A model generated the notes under the pieces. That model saw only the letters and a list, made by a program, of their open reading frames with translations, did no database searches and had not been told where the DNA came from. The position numbers and the translations under genes are program-made. Shown piece after piece: positions 1 to 7,516 of a stretch of DNA of 13,510 nt. Origin of the DNA: CAZLXG01 sp964563585 (lineage in GTDB: Bacteria; Bacteroidota; Bacteroidia; Flavobacteriales; Flavobacteriaceae); the NCBI GenBank assembly GCA_964563585.1, contig CAZLXG010000060.1, forward strand, positions 1-13,510, given 5' to 3'. Numbering within the stretch: the stretch's first letter is position 1; each line of letters opens with the position of its first letter.

Positions 1-1390
1 TTGTTGCCCAAGCTCCTGAACGTTTCCCTTCTCTTGCATAAGGGTCTAAATACCAAAGTCCAATGTGTTTTCCTGATGTTTTATCTGTTACTTCCCAAAC
101 TTTAACATCTTCATGAAATACGGGAACTTTACCTTCTTCAACTGGTCTGAAATTATAATTAAATAATTCGCCAGCAGTAAAAAATAAGGCTTGTGTTAAT
201 TTATCTAATTGTAAATATTGTTTTACTTCATCGCTATCTAAATCATATTTCTTTTTACGCACTTTTTCAGCATAAAATCTATAATCCCAAGGTTCAATAG
301 TAATATTATCACCATTTGCGTTAGCAACAGTTTGCATATCGGCAACCTCTTCGGCAACGCGACCAATGGCAGCAGGCCAAACAGCATTCATTAAAGCCAT
401 TGCGTTTTCAGGATTTTTTGCCATACGATTTTGTAAACGCCATTGCGCATAATTATCGTAACCCAAAAGTTTAACACGCTCTCTGCGTAGCTTTAATATT
501 TGTGCAATTAATTTATTGTTATCATATTCATCACCATTATCTCCACGTGAGTAATAGTTAGTCCAAACCTGTTTACGTAATTCACGTTCGGTAGAATAAG
601 TTAAAAAGGGATCCATTGAAGACCGTGTGTTTGTAATGGCATATTTTCCTTCTTGTCCTTTGTCTGTTGCTATTTTTGCTGCCGATTTTATAAAACCTTC
701 AGCAAGACCATTTAATTGGTCTTTTGTCAGGTAGGTTACATAGTTTTCTTCATCATGTAGAACATGGTTTGAAAAATCATTATATAAGCCCGATAATTCT
801 TTATTAATGCTAGCGTAACGTTCTTTTTTTGTGTCATTAAGGTTTGCGCCATTCATTTCAAAACGCTTATAAATTAAATCAACAACACGTTGTTGGTCTG
901 CTTCTAAAGATGTTTCTAGCGAAGCATCGTAAACGGTTTTTATGCGTTGAAATAATTTTGAATTTTGTGAAATTTTTAATCTGAACTCTGATAATTTTGG
1001 AGTTAACTCACCTTTTATATCTCTAAATTCTGGCGAACTTATATTACTACTTAAAATACCGTAGTAGGTAAATACATTGTTTAATACTTTACCAGCACTT
1101 TCCATGGCAACTATAGTGTTTTCAAAAGTTGCAGCTTCAGTATTATTAGAAATAGCTTCAATCTCAGCTAAGTTTAATTCCATGCCTTTCTCTATAGCTT
1201 CTTTAATACTAGTAGCATTCATTTTGTCAAAAGCTGGAACGCCTTCAAATGGACCAGTCCATTCTTGTAATAATAAGTTGTTTGTCATTAAAATATTTTC
1301 TTTTTTTTCTTCTTGTTTACATGCAGTAAACGCAACTAAAGCACATAAGTTGAATGCTTTTATGTATTTGTAAATATGTTTTGTATTCAT
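1..1390 (-). CDS. M3-family oligopeptidase / peptidyl-dipeptidase (Dcp-like) lipoprotein, 3' end outside window
   Basis: This frame stays open from an ATG at 1390 to the left window edge, giving about 463 codons with no stop. It resembles the Dcp/oligopeptidase F group of zinc peptidases, which trim short peptides. Supporting stretches are the N-terminal helical region (LLQEWTGPFEGVPAFDKM, then FENTIVAMESAGK), the RVKLLGYDNYAQWRL segment and the LWYLDPYAREGKRSGAWAT run, which in this family lies shortly before the zinc site. The HExxH motif would fall beyond the edge, so catalytic competence cannot be judged. The N-terminus has a hydrophobic stretch and a lipobox-like FTAC with Cys24 followed by KQEEKK, so it is probably an envelope lipoprotein. 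It lies 59 bp downstream of the same-strand isomerase gene. I found no promoter in that gap, so co-transcription is plausible. The family call is firm; the exact subfamily is not. Confidence 0.88.
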   Translation of the reverse strand, partial: MNTKHIYKYIKAFNLCALVAFTACKQEEKKENILMTNNLLLQEWTGPFEGVPAFDKMNATSIKEAIEKGMELNLAEIEAISNNTEAATFENTIVAMESAGKVLNNVFTYYGILSSNISSPEFRDIKGELTPKLSEFRLKISQNSKLFQRIKTVYDASLETSLEADQQRVVDLIYKRFEMNGANLNDTKKERYASINKELSGLYNDFSNHVLHDEENYVTYLTKDQLNGLAEGFIKSAAKIATDKGQEGKYAITNTRSSMDPFLTYSTERELRKQVWTNYYSRGDNGDEYDNNKLIAQILKLRRERVKLLGYDNYAQWRLQNRMAKNPENAMALMNAVWPAAIGRVAEEVADMQTVANANGDNITIEPWDYRFYAEKVRKKKYDLDSDEVKQYLQLDKLTQALFFTAGELFNYNFRPVEEGKVPVFHEDVKVWEVTDKTSGKHIGLWYLDPYAREGKRSGAWAT

Positions 1391-1449
1391 TGGTAAAATA
1401 GTTTTATTGAAGTTTTTAAGGTATTAAAATTAGAATAGGAAAATCTTAA

Positions 1450-2157
1450 TTAATTTATAATTTCTACATTCTTAATATAGATATTATGTAAAGGCCAATC
1501 GGCTTCATCGGTATCAACCGCAGCAATTTTATCTATAACATCCATGCCTTTAGTTACTCTTCCAAAAATAGTATAATCGCCATCTAAAAAGTGAGCGCCA
1601 CCACGTTGCTGTACTATAAAAAATTCAAAAGGCGATGCCAATTTATACGGATTATCTATCTCGCCACTAGGCATGGATATAACACCTCTGTCATGTTTAA
1701 ATCCGCGTTTTGTGTCAGTTGGTAATAAGTATCTTCCAATTTTTGCTCGTTTTCTAGATGTTTTTTTATCATCACTATTTCCAGCTTGCACTATATAATT
1801 GTCTATAACACGGTAGAATTGGGTGTCATTAAAGTACCCTCTTTTAGTTAAGAAAATAAAATTTGAGCGATGAAATTTCGTTTCATTGAATAGTAATATA
1901 TCAATAGTTCCAAAATCGGTAGTTATTCGTACTTTATTTTCTTTATGATGCTTATCGTATTCTAAAAAGAATTCCATGGCGCTTTTATTATTAAGCCTCT
2001 GGAATTCTTCTTCTGGTTTTTGATTAGTATTGATAGAATCCTCTTTTTTATTGACCAGTTTTTCAGTTGAATTATTCGAAACATTTTTCCTCTTAGATTG
2101 TTTATCTTCACAATTCAGAAATAAAAGGAATACAGATAATAGTAAAAAAAGGCGCAT
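1450..2157 (-). CDS. cyclophilin-type peptidyl-prolyl cis-trans isomerase, lipoprotein
   Basis: The 235-residue product should catalyse cis-trans isomerisation of prolyl bonds in envelope proteins. Residues 1-16 form a short lipoprotein signal ending in LFLNC (Cys16), with Asn at -1, which is less usual. Residues 17-70 are a charged, low-complexity linker. The cyclophilin domain runs from about 75 to 233. It has QFYRVIDNYIVQAGN at 113-127 (the family's FHRVI...QGGD block, with Arg116 as the catalytic Arg), SPFEFFIVQ at 165-173 and HFLDGDYTIFGRVTKGMDVIDKI at 179-201. His in FHRVI is Tyr here, a substitution in the active-site block. The ATG at 2157 is 4 bp from the divergent Nudix start, so its promoter must lie inside that gene; a candidate is listed. 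GldI, the gliding isomerase of this phylum, is FKBP-type, so that name does not fit. Confidence 0.9.
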   Translation of the reverse strand: MRLFLLLSVFLLFLNCEDKQSKRKNVSNNSTEKLVNKKEDSINTNQKPEEEFQRLNNKSAMEFFLEYDKHHKENKVRITTDFGTIDILLFNETKFHRSNFIFLTKRGYFNDTQFYRVIDNYIVQAGNSDDKKTSRKRAKIGRYLLPTDTKRGFKHDRGVISMPSGEIDNPYKLASPFEFFIVQQRGGAHFLDGDYTIFGRVTKGMDVIDKIAAVDTDEADWPLHNIYIKNVEIIN

Positions 2158-2161
2158 TGAA

Positions 2162-2803
2162 ATGAATTTTGATAAATTTTTAGAATCTATTTCAAAAATA
2201 GAAAATATCCCGCTTCCAGCCGAAGTATCTCAGTTTAAAATGGTGCCGCCATTTCGTCAAGAACTTGTTAGGCAGCAAAAAGAAGCTATGAAAAATGCCA
2301 AAAAAGCTGGCGTTATGGCATTGTTCTATCCTGATTTTAATGAAAAAACCAAGCTTGTTTTAATTCTTCGGAAAACCTATAAAGGAGTTCATTCAGCTCA
2401 AGTTGCTTTTCCCGGAGGGAAATTAGAAAATCAAGATAAAGATTTAGAAGCTACTGCAGTAAGAGAAACCTTTGAAGAAATTGGTGTGCCAATACAAGAA
2501 ATTCAGGTTTTAAAACAATTAACCGAAGTTTACATACCACCAAGTAATTTTTTTGTGCAACCATTTTTGGGGATTTTAAATGCTACACCTAATTTTAAGA
2601 AGCAAGACGAAGAGGTAGAGGCAATAATAGAAATAGCACTATCACATTTCTTAGACGATGAAATTATTATAAATAAAACTGTAAAAACATCGTATGATGT
2701 TGAGGTTGAGGTTCCTGCGTTTAAGCTTAATAATCATGTGGTTTGGGGAGCTACAGCCATGATGTTAAGTGAAATTAAAGACTTGTTAAAACAAATGCTC
2801 TAG
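2162..2803 (+). CDS. Nudix hydrolase, NudL-like CoA pyrophosphatase
   Basis: The 213-residue protein probably splits CoA or related nucleotides into 3'-phosphoadenosine 5'-phosphate and 4'-phosphopantetheine. The block LVLILRKTYKGVHSAQVAFPGGKLE (about 65-89) matches the signature that precedes the Nudix box in CoA pyrophosphatases (LLTxRS...GQVxFPGG). It is followed by the Nudix helix AVRETFEEIGV, with Arg101, Glu102, Glu105, Glu106 and Gly108 in the metal-binding positions. The spacing from FPGG to RE is the longer form typical of this subgroup. The frame is open further upstream to 2030, but the N-terminus MNFDKFLESISKIENIPLPAE fits family length, and the upstream part is antisense to the isomerase. 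Substrate is inferred from the family; other nucleoside diphosphate derivatives are possible. Confidence 0.9.
   Translation: MNFDKFLESISKIENIPLPAEVSQFKMVPPFRQELVRQQKEAMKNAKKAGVMALFYPDFNEKTKLVLILRKTYKGVHSAQVAFPGGKLENQDKDLEATAVRETFEEIGVPIQEIQVLKQLTEVYIPPSNFFVQPFLGILNATPNFKKQDEEVEAIIEIALSHFLDDEIIINKTVKTSYDVEVEVPAFKLNNHVVWGATAMMLSEIKDLLKQML
2193..2224 (-). promoter_or_regulatory. putative promoter for the isomerase lipoprotein gene, inside the Nudix coding region
   Basis: On the minus strand TATTTTTG (2200-2193) matches TAnnTTTG exactly. Twenty bases upstream is TTCG (2224-2221), one mismatch from TTTG. The box is 35 nt from the isomerase ATG. It lies within the first codons of the divergent Nudix gene, the only place the promoter can be given 4 bp between the two starts. 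Confidence 0.4.
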
Positions 2804-2817
2804 TTTATCAGATTTAT

Positions 2818-2825
2818 TACATTTG
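2818..2825 (+). promoter_or_regulatory. putative -7 promoter element for the acyltransferase gene
   Basis: TACATTTG matches TAnnTTTG exactly and lies 31 nt before the ATG at 2857. The -33 position holds only a poor match (AATG at 2794-2797, spacer 20), so the site is provisional. Confidence 0.35.
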
Positions 2826-2856
2826 CGACAACTAACCAAACATTGACAATTGATTT

Positions 2857-3654
2857 ATGGGATTATTAAAACGAAATCCATTTGGGCATATTTTATTCTT
2901 AAAAAAATGGCTTATTAGAATTCTTGGAGTTTTAACGCACAGACGCTTTCGAGGATTTAATGAGTTACATATTGAAGGCTCAGAAATAATTAAAACCTTA
3001 CCAGATACTAATGTGCTTTTTATATCTAATCATCAAACCTATTTTGCCGATGTAGTAGCTATGTTTCATGTATTTAATGCAAGTTTAAGCGGTAGAGAAG
3101 ATTCTATAAAAAATGTTGGTTATTTATGGAACCCTAAACTTAATGTGTATTATGTTGCTGCCAAGGAAACCATGAAATCTGGCTTACTTCCAAAAATAAT
3201 GGCTTATGTAGGTTCTATTAGTATAGAACGTACTTGGAGGTCGGAAGGAAAAGATGTAAAAAGGCAAGTGAAAATGAGCGATATTTCTAGTATAGGAAAA
3301 GCTTTAGACGATGGTTGGGTAATTACGTTTCCACAAGGTACAACAACGCCTTTTAAGCCTATTAGAAAGGGTACAGCTCATATTGTTAAACGCTATAAAC
3401 CTATTGTAATACCTATTGTTATTGATGGGTTTCGTCGTTCTTTTGATAAAAAAGGATTGCGAGTAAAGAAGAAAAATATTTTTCAGTCATTCGAAATAAA
3501 AGCACCTTTAGAAATTGATTACGATAACGAAACTACAGATGATATTGTTAAAAAAATCGAGTTTGCTATTGAGCAACATCCATCGTTTTTAAAAGTTATT
3601 TCTCAAAAAGAACTAGAAGAGAAAGAAGCTCTTAATAAAAAAAGAGAGTGGTAG
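2857..3654 (+). CDS. PlsC-like 1-acyl-sn-glycerol-3-phosphate acyltransferase family protein
   Basis: This 265-residue protein looks like a glycerolipid acyltransferase, which would transfer an acyl chain to lysophosphatidic acid or a related lipid at the inner membrane. Motif I is SNHQTYFAD (57-65), motif II resembles VGSISIERTW (118-127) and motif III is FPQGTTTPFKPIRKG (158-172). Two positions differ from the textbook pattern: His59 and Asp65 are separated by five residues instead of the usual four (HX4D), and FPEGTR reads FPQGTT. The N-terminus (about 10-26) is hydrophobic with flanking Lys/Arg, suiting membrane association. The C-terminal 15 residues are highly charged. A TAnnTTTG element sits 31 nt before the ATG, so it may be transcribed separately from the Nudix gene 53 bp upstream. 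The fold call is good; the acceptor lipid is unknown. Confidence 0.82.
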   Translation: MGLLKRNPFGHILFLKKWLIRILGVLTHRRFRGFNELHIEGSEIIKTLPDTNVLFISNHQTYFADVVAMFHVFNASLSGREDSIKNVGYLWNPKLNVYYVAAKETMKSGLLPKIMAYVGSISIERTWRSEGKDVKRQVKMSDISSIGKALDDGWVITFPQGTTTPFKPIRKGTAHIVKRYKPIVIPIVIDGFRRSFDKKGLRVKKKNIFQSFEIKAPLEIDYDNETTDDIVKKIEFAIEQHPSFLKVISQKELEEKEALNKKREW

Positions 3655-3685
3655 ATTTTGTTCTTCAATTTAAGGGTGAAAGAGG

Positions 3686-3704
3686 TTAGATTCTTCTAAT
3701 TTTT
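3686..3704 (+). terminator. weak hairpin plus T-run after the acyltransferase gene
   Basis: TTAGA (3686-3690) and TCTAA (3695-3699) form a 5-bp stem with a 4-base loop, directly followed by five Ts. It sits between two convergent genes. The stem is short and AT-rich, so this is a modest candidate. Confidence 0.35.
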
Positions 3705-3710
3705 ATTGCT

Positions 3711-4856
3711 TTACCTAATAAAAAGTTGAACATTACTTACTATAGAGCCTGGTCCTGGCATACTTCCACCGTAAGGACTAACACTACCTATTGAATACCA
3801 CCAATTGCTACTATTTACAGATCCATCTAAATAAGTGTTTCCTCCAGAAAGTTCAAGACCTCCCCAATTGCTATTCGTCATATCTATGCTAATGGCTGTG
3901 TAACCTGCTACAGGTCTTGTAGAAGAGCTGCCGCTTCTAGGGTTAAAAGTTTGACTCCAATGATTTGTTAAACCTAAGGAAGGGTAATGCAACCTAAACT
4001 CATAAGGTGCATTACTTTTTAGTTCGTCTAGTTTACTTAAAATAGAATATTTTGTGGTGGCCAAACTTGGCGAAGCCATATTATATTCATTTGCTTGGGT
4101 ATCATTAGCCCAATAACCACCAGATGTATTATGATTAAAAACTAAAGTCCATCCGCCACCATTGTTAGTCATATCGCAATAACAATCATAAGGCGTGTTT
4201 CCTCCAACTCCGTCAGGGTCTATGGTGTAAACGCCACTCGTGTTATAGCCTGCGTTTAAGTATTCTAGGCAATTTGCAAAAGGTGTGTTTAATGTAGTAA
4301 TATCTATATTACAAGTAAATCCTGTACTAATAAAATTTATTGTAAAAGTATCGGTTTGTGCTGCAATTGGAGATCCAGATCCAATTAGAGTAATTGTATT
4401 AACACCTATAGAAGTAAACACACCAGAAGCACTAAAGCTATAACCGTTTATGATATTTGTATTTATAGTGTATGTGTCTAAAGTATTTACAAGTACATCT
4501 ATGGTTATTGTGTTTATAGCCGTTAGTGGAGTGCTTATAAGATAAGATCCATTTGAATTGGTTGAACCACAATTTAATTTATTACTAACGACCTCTCCTA
4601 AACATTCAGACCAATTAGAGCCTTTGTAATATTGAAAACAATTATCATCTAAATTATAAATAAATAAACCTTCGGCAGGTGAGCTAATAGCATCTCTTTG
4701 TAGTGTTGTCATTCTTGGAGGTAAAAAACCTTGTGTTGTTGATCTAACATCTAAAATGGAAGAATTATCTGGAGATGTAGTTCCAATACCAACTTGCGAA
4801 AAACTATAATAATTGCTAATACATATAAAAAGTAATGTGTAGAGTAATTTGTTCAT
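3711..4856 (-). CDS. secreted protein with GIGT/GFLPPRM N-terminal module and fibrinogen-like C-terminal region
   Basis: The 381-residue product begins with a signal peptide (residues 1-20, MNKLLYTLLFICISNYYSFS). Residues 21-86 carry the module common in Bacteroidota surface proteins (VGIGTTSP...ILDVRSTTQGFLPPRMTTLQRDAI...GLFIYN). Residues 95-185 are a Thr/Asn/Ile-rich stretch that looks like a beta-sandwich linker. From about 194 there is a fibrinogen-related start (NCLEYLNAGYNTSGVYTIDPDG, then CYCDMTNNGGGWTLV at 225-239), with Cys196, Cys225 and Cys227. The remainder is Gly/Ser/Trp-rich and lectin-like. Such domains often bind glycans or acetylated groups; that role is inferred. I see no C-terminal type IX sorting domain. 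ATG 4856 is chosen because it starts the signal peptide. An in-frame TTG at 5036 would overlap the promoter box. The leader between promoter and ATG is a 9-bp repeat array with an assembly gap. Confidence 0.82.
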   Translation of the reverse strand: MNKLLYTLLFICISNYYSFSQVGIGTTSPDNSSILDVRSTTQGFLPPRMTTLQRDAISSPAEGLFIYNLDDNCFQYYKGSNWSECLGEVVSNKLNCGSTNSNGSYLISTPLTAINTITIDVLVNTLDTYTINTNIINGYSFSASGVFTSIGVNTITLIGSGSPIAAQTDTFTINFISTGFTCNIDITTLNTPFANCLEYLNAGYNTSGVYTIDPDGVGGNTPYDCYCDMTNNGGGWTLVFNHNTSGGYWANDTQANEYNMASPSLATTKYSILSKLDELKSNAPYEFRLHYPSLGLTNHWSQTFNPRSGSSSTRPVAGYTAISIDMTNSNWGGLELSGGNTYLDGSVNSSNWWYSIGSVSPYGGSMPGPGSIVSNVQLFIR

Positions 4857-4857
4857 T

Positions 4858-5021
4858 TTGAGAGATTGAGAGAGTTGAGAGAGTTGAGAGAGTTNNNNNN
4901 NNNNNNNNNNNNNNNNNNNNNNNNNNNNNNNNNNNNNNNNNNNNNNNNNNNNNNNNNNNNNNNNNNNNNNNNNNNNNNNNNNNNNNNNNNNNNNTTGAGA
5001 GAGTTGAGAGAGTTGAGAGAG
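4858..5021. repeat. 9-bp tandem repeat array (TTGAGAGAG; CTCTCTCAA on the gene strand), interrupted by Ns
   Basis: Perfect copies of TTGAGAGAG lie at 4866-4874, 4875-4883 and 4884-4892, and again at 4995-5003, 5004-5012 and 5013-5021, with an 8-bp truncated copy at 4858-4865. The 100 Ns between them interrupt the same repeat at both edges, so the gap almost certainly holds more copies. On the minus strand the array fills the space between the -7 promoter box and the ATG of the fibrinogen-like gene, and it ends 1 bp before that ATG. As 9 bp is three codons (Leu-Ser-Gln), perfect copy-number change would not alter any reading frame. Confidence 0.95.
4895..4994. other. assembly gap, 100 Ns
   Basis: Exactly 100 Ns, the conventional placeholder for a gap of unknown length. 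Both sides are the same 9-bp repeat, so the assembler probably stopped because the array exceeded what its reads could span. The true length is unknown. Confidence 0.97.
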
Positions 5022-5033
5022 TTTATTTTTAAA

Positions 5034-5064
5034 CAAAGATAGATAAAAAAATATACATACGAAA
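5034..5064 (-). promoter_or_regulatory. putative Bacteroidota promoter for the fibrinogen-like gene
   Basis: On the minus strand TATCTTTG (5041-5034) matches the -7 consensus TAnnTTTG exactly. Nineteen bases upstream is TTTC (5064-5061), one mismatch from the -33 TTTG. The expected transcription start is near 5028, so the mRNA would begin a few bases before the first CTCTCTCAA repeat. Confidence 0.5.
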
Positions 5065-5121
5065 AACCATAGTTAATAACTCATAACAAGTCCATCTTAA
5101 AAGCCACATCAAAATCCTTAT

Positions 5122-5154
5122 TTTGCGAATTCCAATAATGATTAAATGTATTTG
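5122..5154 (+). promoter_or_regulatory. putative Bacteroidota promoter for topB
   Basis: TTTG at 5122-5125 is followed after 21 bases by TGTATTTG (5147-5154), one mismatch from TAnnTTTG. Transcription would then start close to 5160, the first base of the TTG start codon, giving a leaderless or nearly leaderless message. Confidence 0.4.
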
Positions 5155-5159
5155 AAAAA

Positions 5160-7457
5160 TTGAAAGTCTGTATAGCCGAAAAACCAAGTGTTGCCCGCGA
5201 AATTGCTACTGTTTTAGGAGCGAATACCAAACGTGATGGATATTATGAAGGCAATGGTTATGCAGTAACTTACACCTTTGGGCATTTATGCACCTTAAAA
5301 GAACCTAACGATTATAAACCGTATTGGAAAAGTTGGGATTTGAATAATTTACCCATGTTACCCGAGAAGTTTGAAACTAAAGTAGTGTCAAATTCAGGAA
5401 TACAAAAACAATTTAGAATTGTAAAAAGTTTATTCGATAAAGCAGAAGTAGTTATAAACTGTGGCGATGCAGGGCAAGAAGGAGAACTTATCCAACGTTG
5501 GGTGATGAATGAAGCCAACTACAAAGGTGAAGTTCAACGTTTATGGATTTCATCATTAACCACAGAAGCTATAAAAGAAGGTTTTCAGAACTTAAAACCA
5601 TCAGCAGATTACGATAATTTATACTACGCAGGTTTTTCAAGAGCGATTGGCGATTGGTTATTAGGTATGAATGCTACGCGTTTATATACCGTAAAACATG
5701 GTGGCTACAAACAAGTGCTTTCCGTAGGTCGTGTGCAGACGCCAACATTAGCTATGTTAGTAAATCGTTTTAAAGACATAGAAAATTTTAAACCCCAGCC
5801 ATATTGGGAATTACAAACGCTATACAGAGAAACTTTATTTGCTTATGAAGAAGGGCGTTTTACTAAAATGGAAGCAGGAGAAGCATTAGCCGAAAAAGTA
5901 AAAGCAGACGAATTTGAAATTGTTTCGATAACCAAGAAGAAAGGAACAGAATACGCACCAAAACTATTCGATTTAACAGGATTGCAAGTATATTGTAATA
6001 CAAAATTTGGATTTTCGGCAGATGAAACTTTAAAAATAGTCCAGAAGTTATACGAACAAAAAGTAGTAACCTATCCTAGAGTAGATACCACATTTTTACC
6101 AAACGATGTATATCCTAAGATATCAGGAATTCTTCAAAAACTAACAAATTATGCAAGTTTAACGCAGCTACTTTTAGGTAAAAAAATAAAAAAATCATCA
6201 AAAGTATTTAACGATAAAAAAGTAACCGATCATCATGCAATAATACCAACAGGTATTCAAATTAATTTGCAATACAATCAGCAGCAAGTTTACAATATTA
6301 TTGCAAAACGTTTTATAGCTGTTTTTTATGAAAACTGTTCGGTGTCGAATACAACAGTTATAGGAAAAGCGGCAAATGTGAACTTTAAAACTACAGGAAA
6401 GGAAATTCTAGAAAAAGGGTGGCGTGTAGTTTTTGAATCAGATACAAAAGAAAAGAAAGAAGCAAATATATTGCCAACATTTGTAAAGGGTGAAAAAGGA
6501 GCGCATGAACCTTCGTTTTTAGAAAAACAAACGAAGCCGCCTAATCAATTTACCGAAGCTACATTGTTAAGAGCAATGGAAACAGCAGGGAAACAGGTAG
6601 ATGATGACGAATTGCGTGAATTAATGAAAGATAATGGTATTGGACGACCATCTACAAGAGCCAATATTATTGAAACCCTATTTAGGCGCAAATATGTAAA
6701 ACGAAACAAAAAACAATTAATACCAACAGTTACAGGAATTGCGCTGATTGATACCATTAAGAATGAATTACTAAAATCGGCTGAACTCACTGGTTCTTGG
6801 GAAAAACAGTTGAAGGATATTGAAAAAGGTAAATTTAGTGCAGGAGCGTTTATAAAAAACATGAAGCGTATGGTTGATGCTTTGGTTTACGAAGTTAGAA
6901 GCGAAACTAAACGTGCTAATATATCGCAAGAAACCGTTATTAAACAACGCAAAGCAAAAGTTGAAACTAAGAAAACAGCAGGAATTACTTCGGAAAAATG
7001 CCCAAAATGTAAACAAGCTAATATCTTAAAAGGAAAATCGGCTTATGGTTGTAGTGCTTATAAAACAGGTTGCGATTTTGTAATGCCTTTTAGTTTTTTG
7101 GATAAAAAAATATCAGAAAAACAATTTATACGGTTGCTTCAAAAAGGCTCGACAGTTAACTTAAAAGGCTTTACTGTTGAAAACCATAAAGTAGAAGGTT
7201 TGCTTCGTTTTGACGAAAGTTTCAAACTTAAATTTGAAGCTAAAAAAACTTCCGCGAAAGCGAACTCTAACGAATTATTGTGTCCGAAATGCAAAAAAGG
7301 AATCGTTATGAAAGGAAAAACTGCTTATGGTTGTAGTGATTATAAATTGGGTTGTGGTTTTAAAATGACTTTTGAAACTGTTAAAGCAAAAATAAAAGGG
7401 CAGAACCCAACCAGAGAACTTGTTTATAGTATTTTGAGTAAAGAGGCTTGTTCGTGA
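5160..7457 (+). CDS. topB: DNA topoisomerase III (type IA)
   Basis: The 765-residue enzyme cuts one DNA strand through a tyrosine and passes another, decatenating and relaxing negatively supercoiled DNA. The Toprim domain opens the protein (MKVCIAEKPSVAREIA, Glu7; GDAGQEGELIQR at 102-113). Its acidic motif reads D-A-G-Q-E, a variant I believe is common in this TopB branch. Other blocks are LSVGRVQTPTLAML (187-200), the active-site TYPRVDT with Tyr305, and DNGIGRPSTRANII (491-504). The C-terminus has two matching four-cysteine modules, CPKC...YGC...GC at 614-638 and 708-732, likely zinc ribbons for DNA binding. The start is TTG at 5160: an in-frame stop lies at 5139, no ATG or GTG intervenes, and MKVxIAEKPSVA is the family N-terminus. 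Downstream is a T10 tract, then rluE. Confidence 0.95.
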   Translation: MKVCIAEKPSVAREIATVLGANTKRDGYYEGNGYAVTYTFGHLCTLKEPNDYKPYWKSWDLNNLPMLPEKFETKVVSNSGIQKQFRIVKSLFDKAEVVINCGDAGQEGELIQRWVMNEANYKGEVQRLWISSLTTEAIKEGFQNLKPSADYDNLYYAGFSRAIGDWLLGMNATRLYTVKHGGYKQVLSVGRVQTPTLAMLVNRFKDIENFKPQPYWELQTLYRETLFAYEEGRFTKMEAGEALAEKVKADEFEIVSITKKKGTEYAPKLFDLTGLQVYCNTKFGFSADETLKIVQKLYEQKVVTYPRVDTTFLPNDVYPKISGILQKLTNYASLTQLLLGKKIKKSSKVFNDKKVTDHHAIIPTGIQINLQYNQQQVYNIIAKRFIAVFYENCSVSNTTVIGKAANVNFKTTGKEILEKGWRVVFESDTKEKKEANILPTFVKGEKGAHEPSFLEKQTKPPNQFTEATLLRAMETAGKQVDDDELRELMKDNGIGRPSTRANIIETLFRRKYVKRNKKQLIPTVTGIALIDTIKNELLKSAELTGSWEKQLKDIEKGKFSAGAFIKNMKRMVDALVYEVRSETKRANISQETVIKQRKAKVETKKTAGITSEKCPKCKQANILKGKSAYGCSAYKTGCDFVMPFSFLDKKISEKQFIRLLQKGSTVNLKGFTVENHKVEGLLRFDESFKLKFEAKKTSAKANSNELLCPKCKKGIVMKGKTAYGCSDYKLGCGFKMTFETVKAKIKGQNPTRELVYSILSKEACS

Positions 7458-7472
7458 AACAGTTTTTTTTTT
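7448..7472 (+). terminator. weak hairpin with ten Ts at the topB stop
   Basis: TGTT (7449-7452) pairs with AACA (7458-7461), extended by a possible T-G pair (7448 with 7462), and ten Ts follow (7463-7472). The topB stop codon lies in the loop. The stem is only 4-5 bp, so termination may be partial, and rluE begins 45 nt later. Confidence 0.35.
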
Positions 7473-7516
7473 GATAAATTCCCAGCTAAAAATTAAATGA
7501 CCAAATAATAAAAACA

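Noticed and set aside
1077..1373. Plus-strand open frame of 98 codons
   Set aside because: It lies entirely antisense to the well-supported M3 peptidase and shows no recognisable features.
2030..2161. Longer N-terminus for the Nudix hydrolase
   Set aside because: It would be antisense to the isomerase's own start region and does not look like part of the family; MNFDKFLESISKIENIPLPAE is a complete N-terminus.
4858..5021. CRISPR array
   Set aside because: The units are 9 bp, contiguous and without spacers, and no cas gene is nearby.
4857..5036. N-terminal extension of the fibrinogen-like protein made of Leu-Ser-Gln repeats, starting at TTG 5036
   Set aside because: That TTG is part of the TATCTTTG promoter box, so a transcript from it would not contain the codon. 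The signal peptide would also be internal. The frame across the Ns is an artefact of the placeholder length, although perfect 9-bp repeats would keep it open.
5406..5486. Loss of the second acidic residue in the topB Toprim motif (D-A-G-Q-E) as a sign of inactivation
   Set aside because: To my knowledge the DAGxEGEL form is common in this branch of topoisomerase III, and all other catalytic blocks including Tyr305 are intact.
6545..7016. Open frames on the minus strand inside topB
   Set aside because: They are antisense to conserved topoisomerase blocks and read as Phe/Ser-rich noise, the usual complement of Lys/Glu-rich coding sequence.
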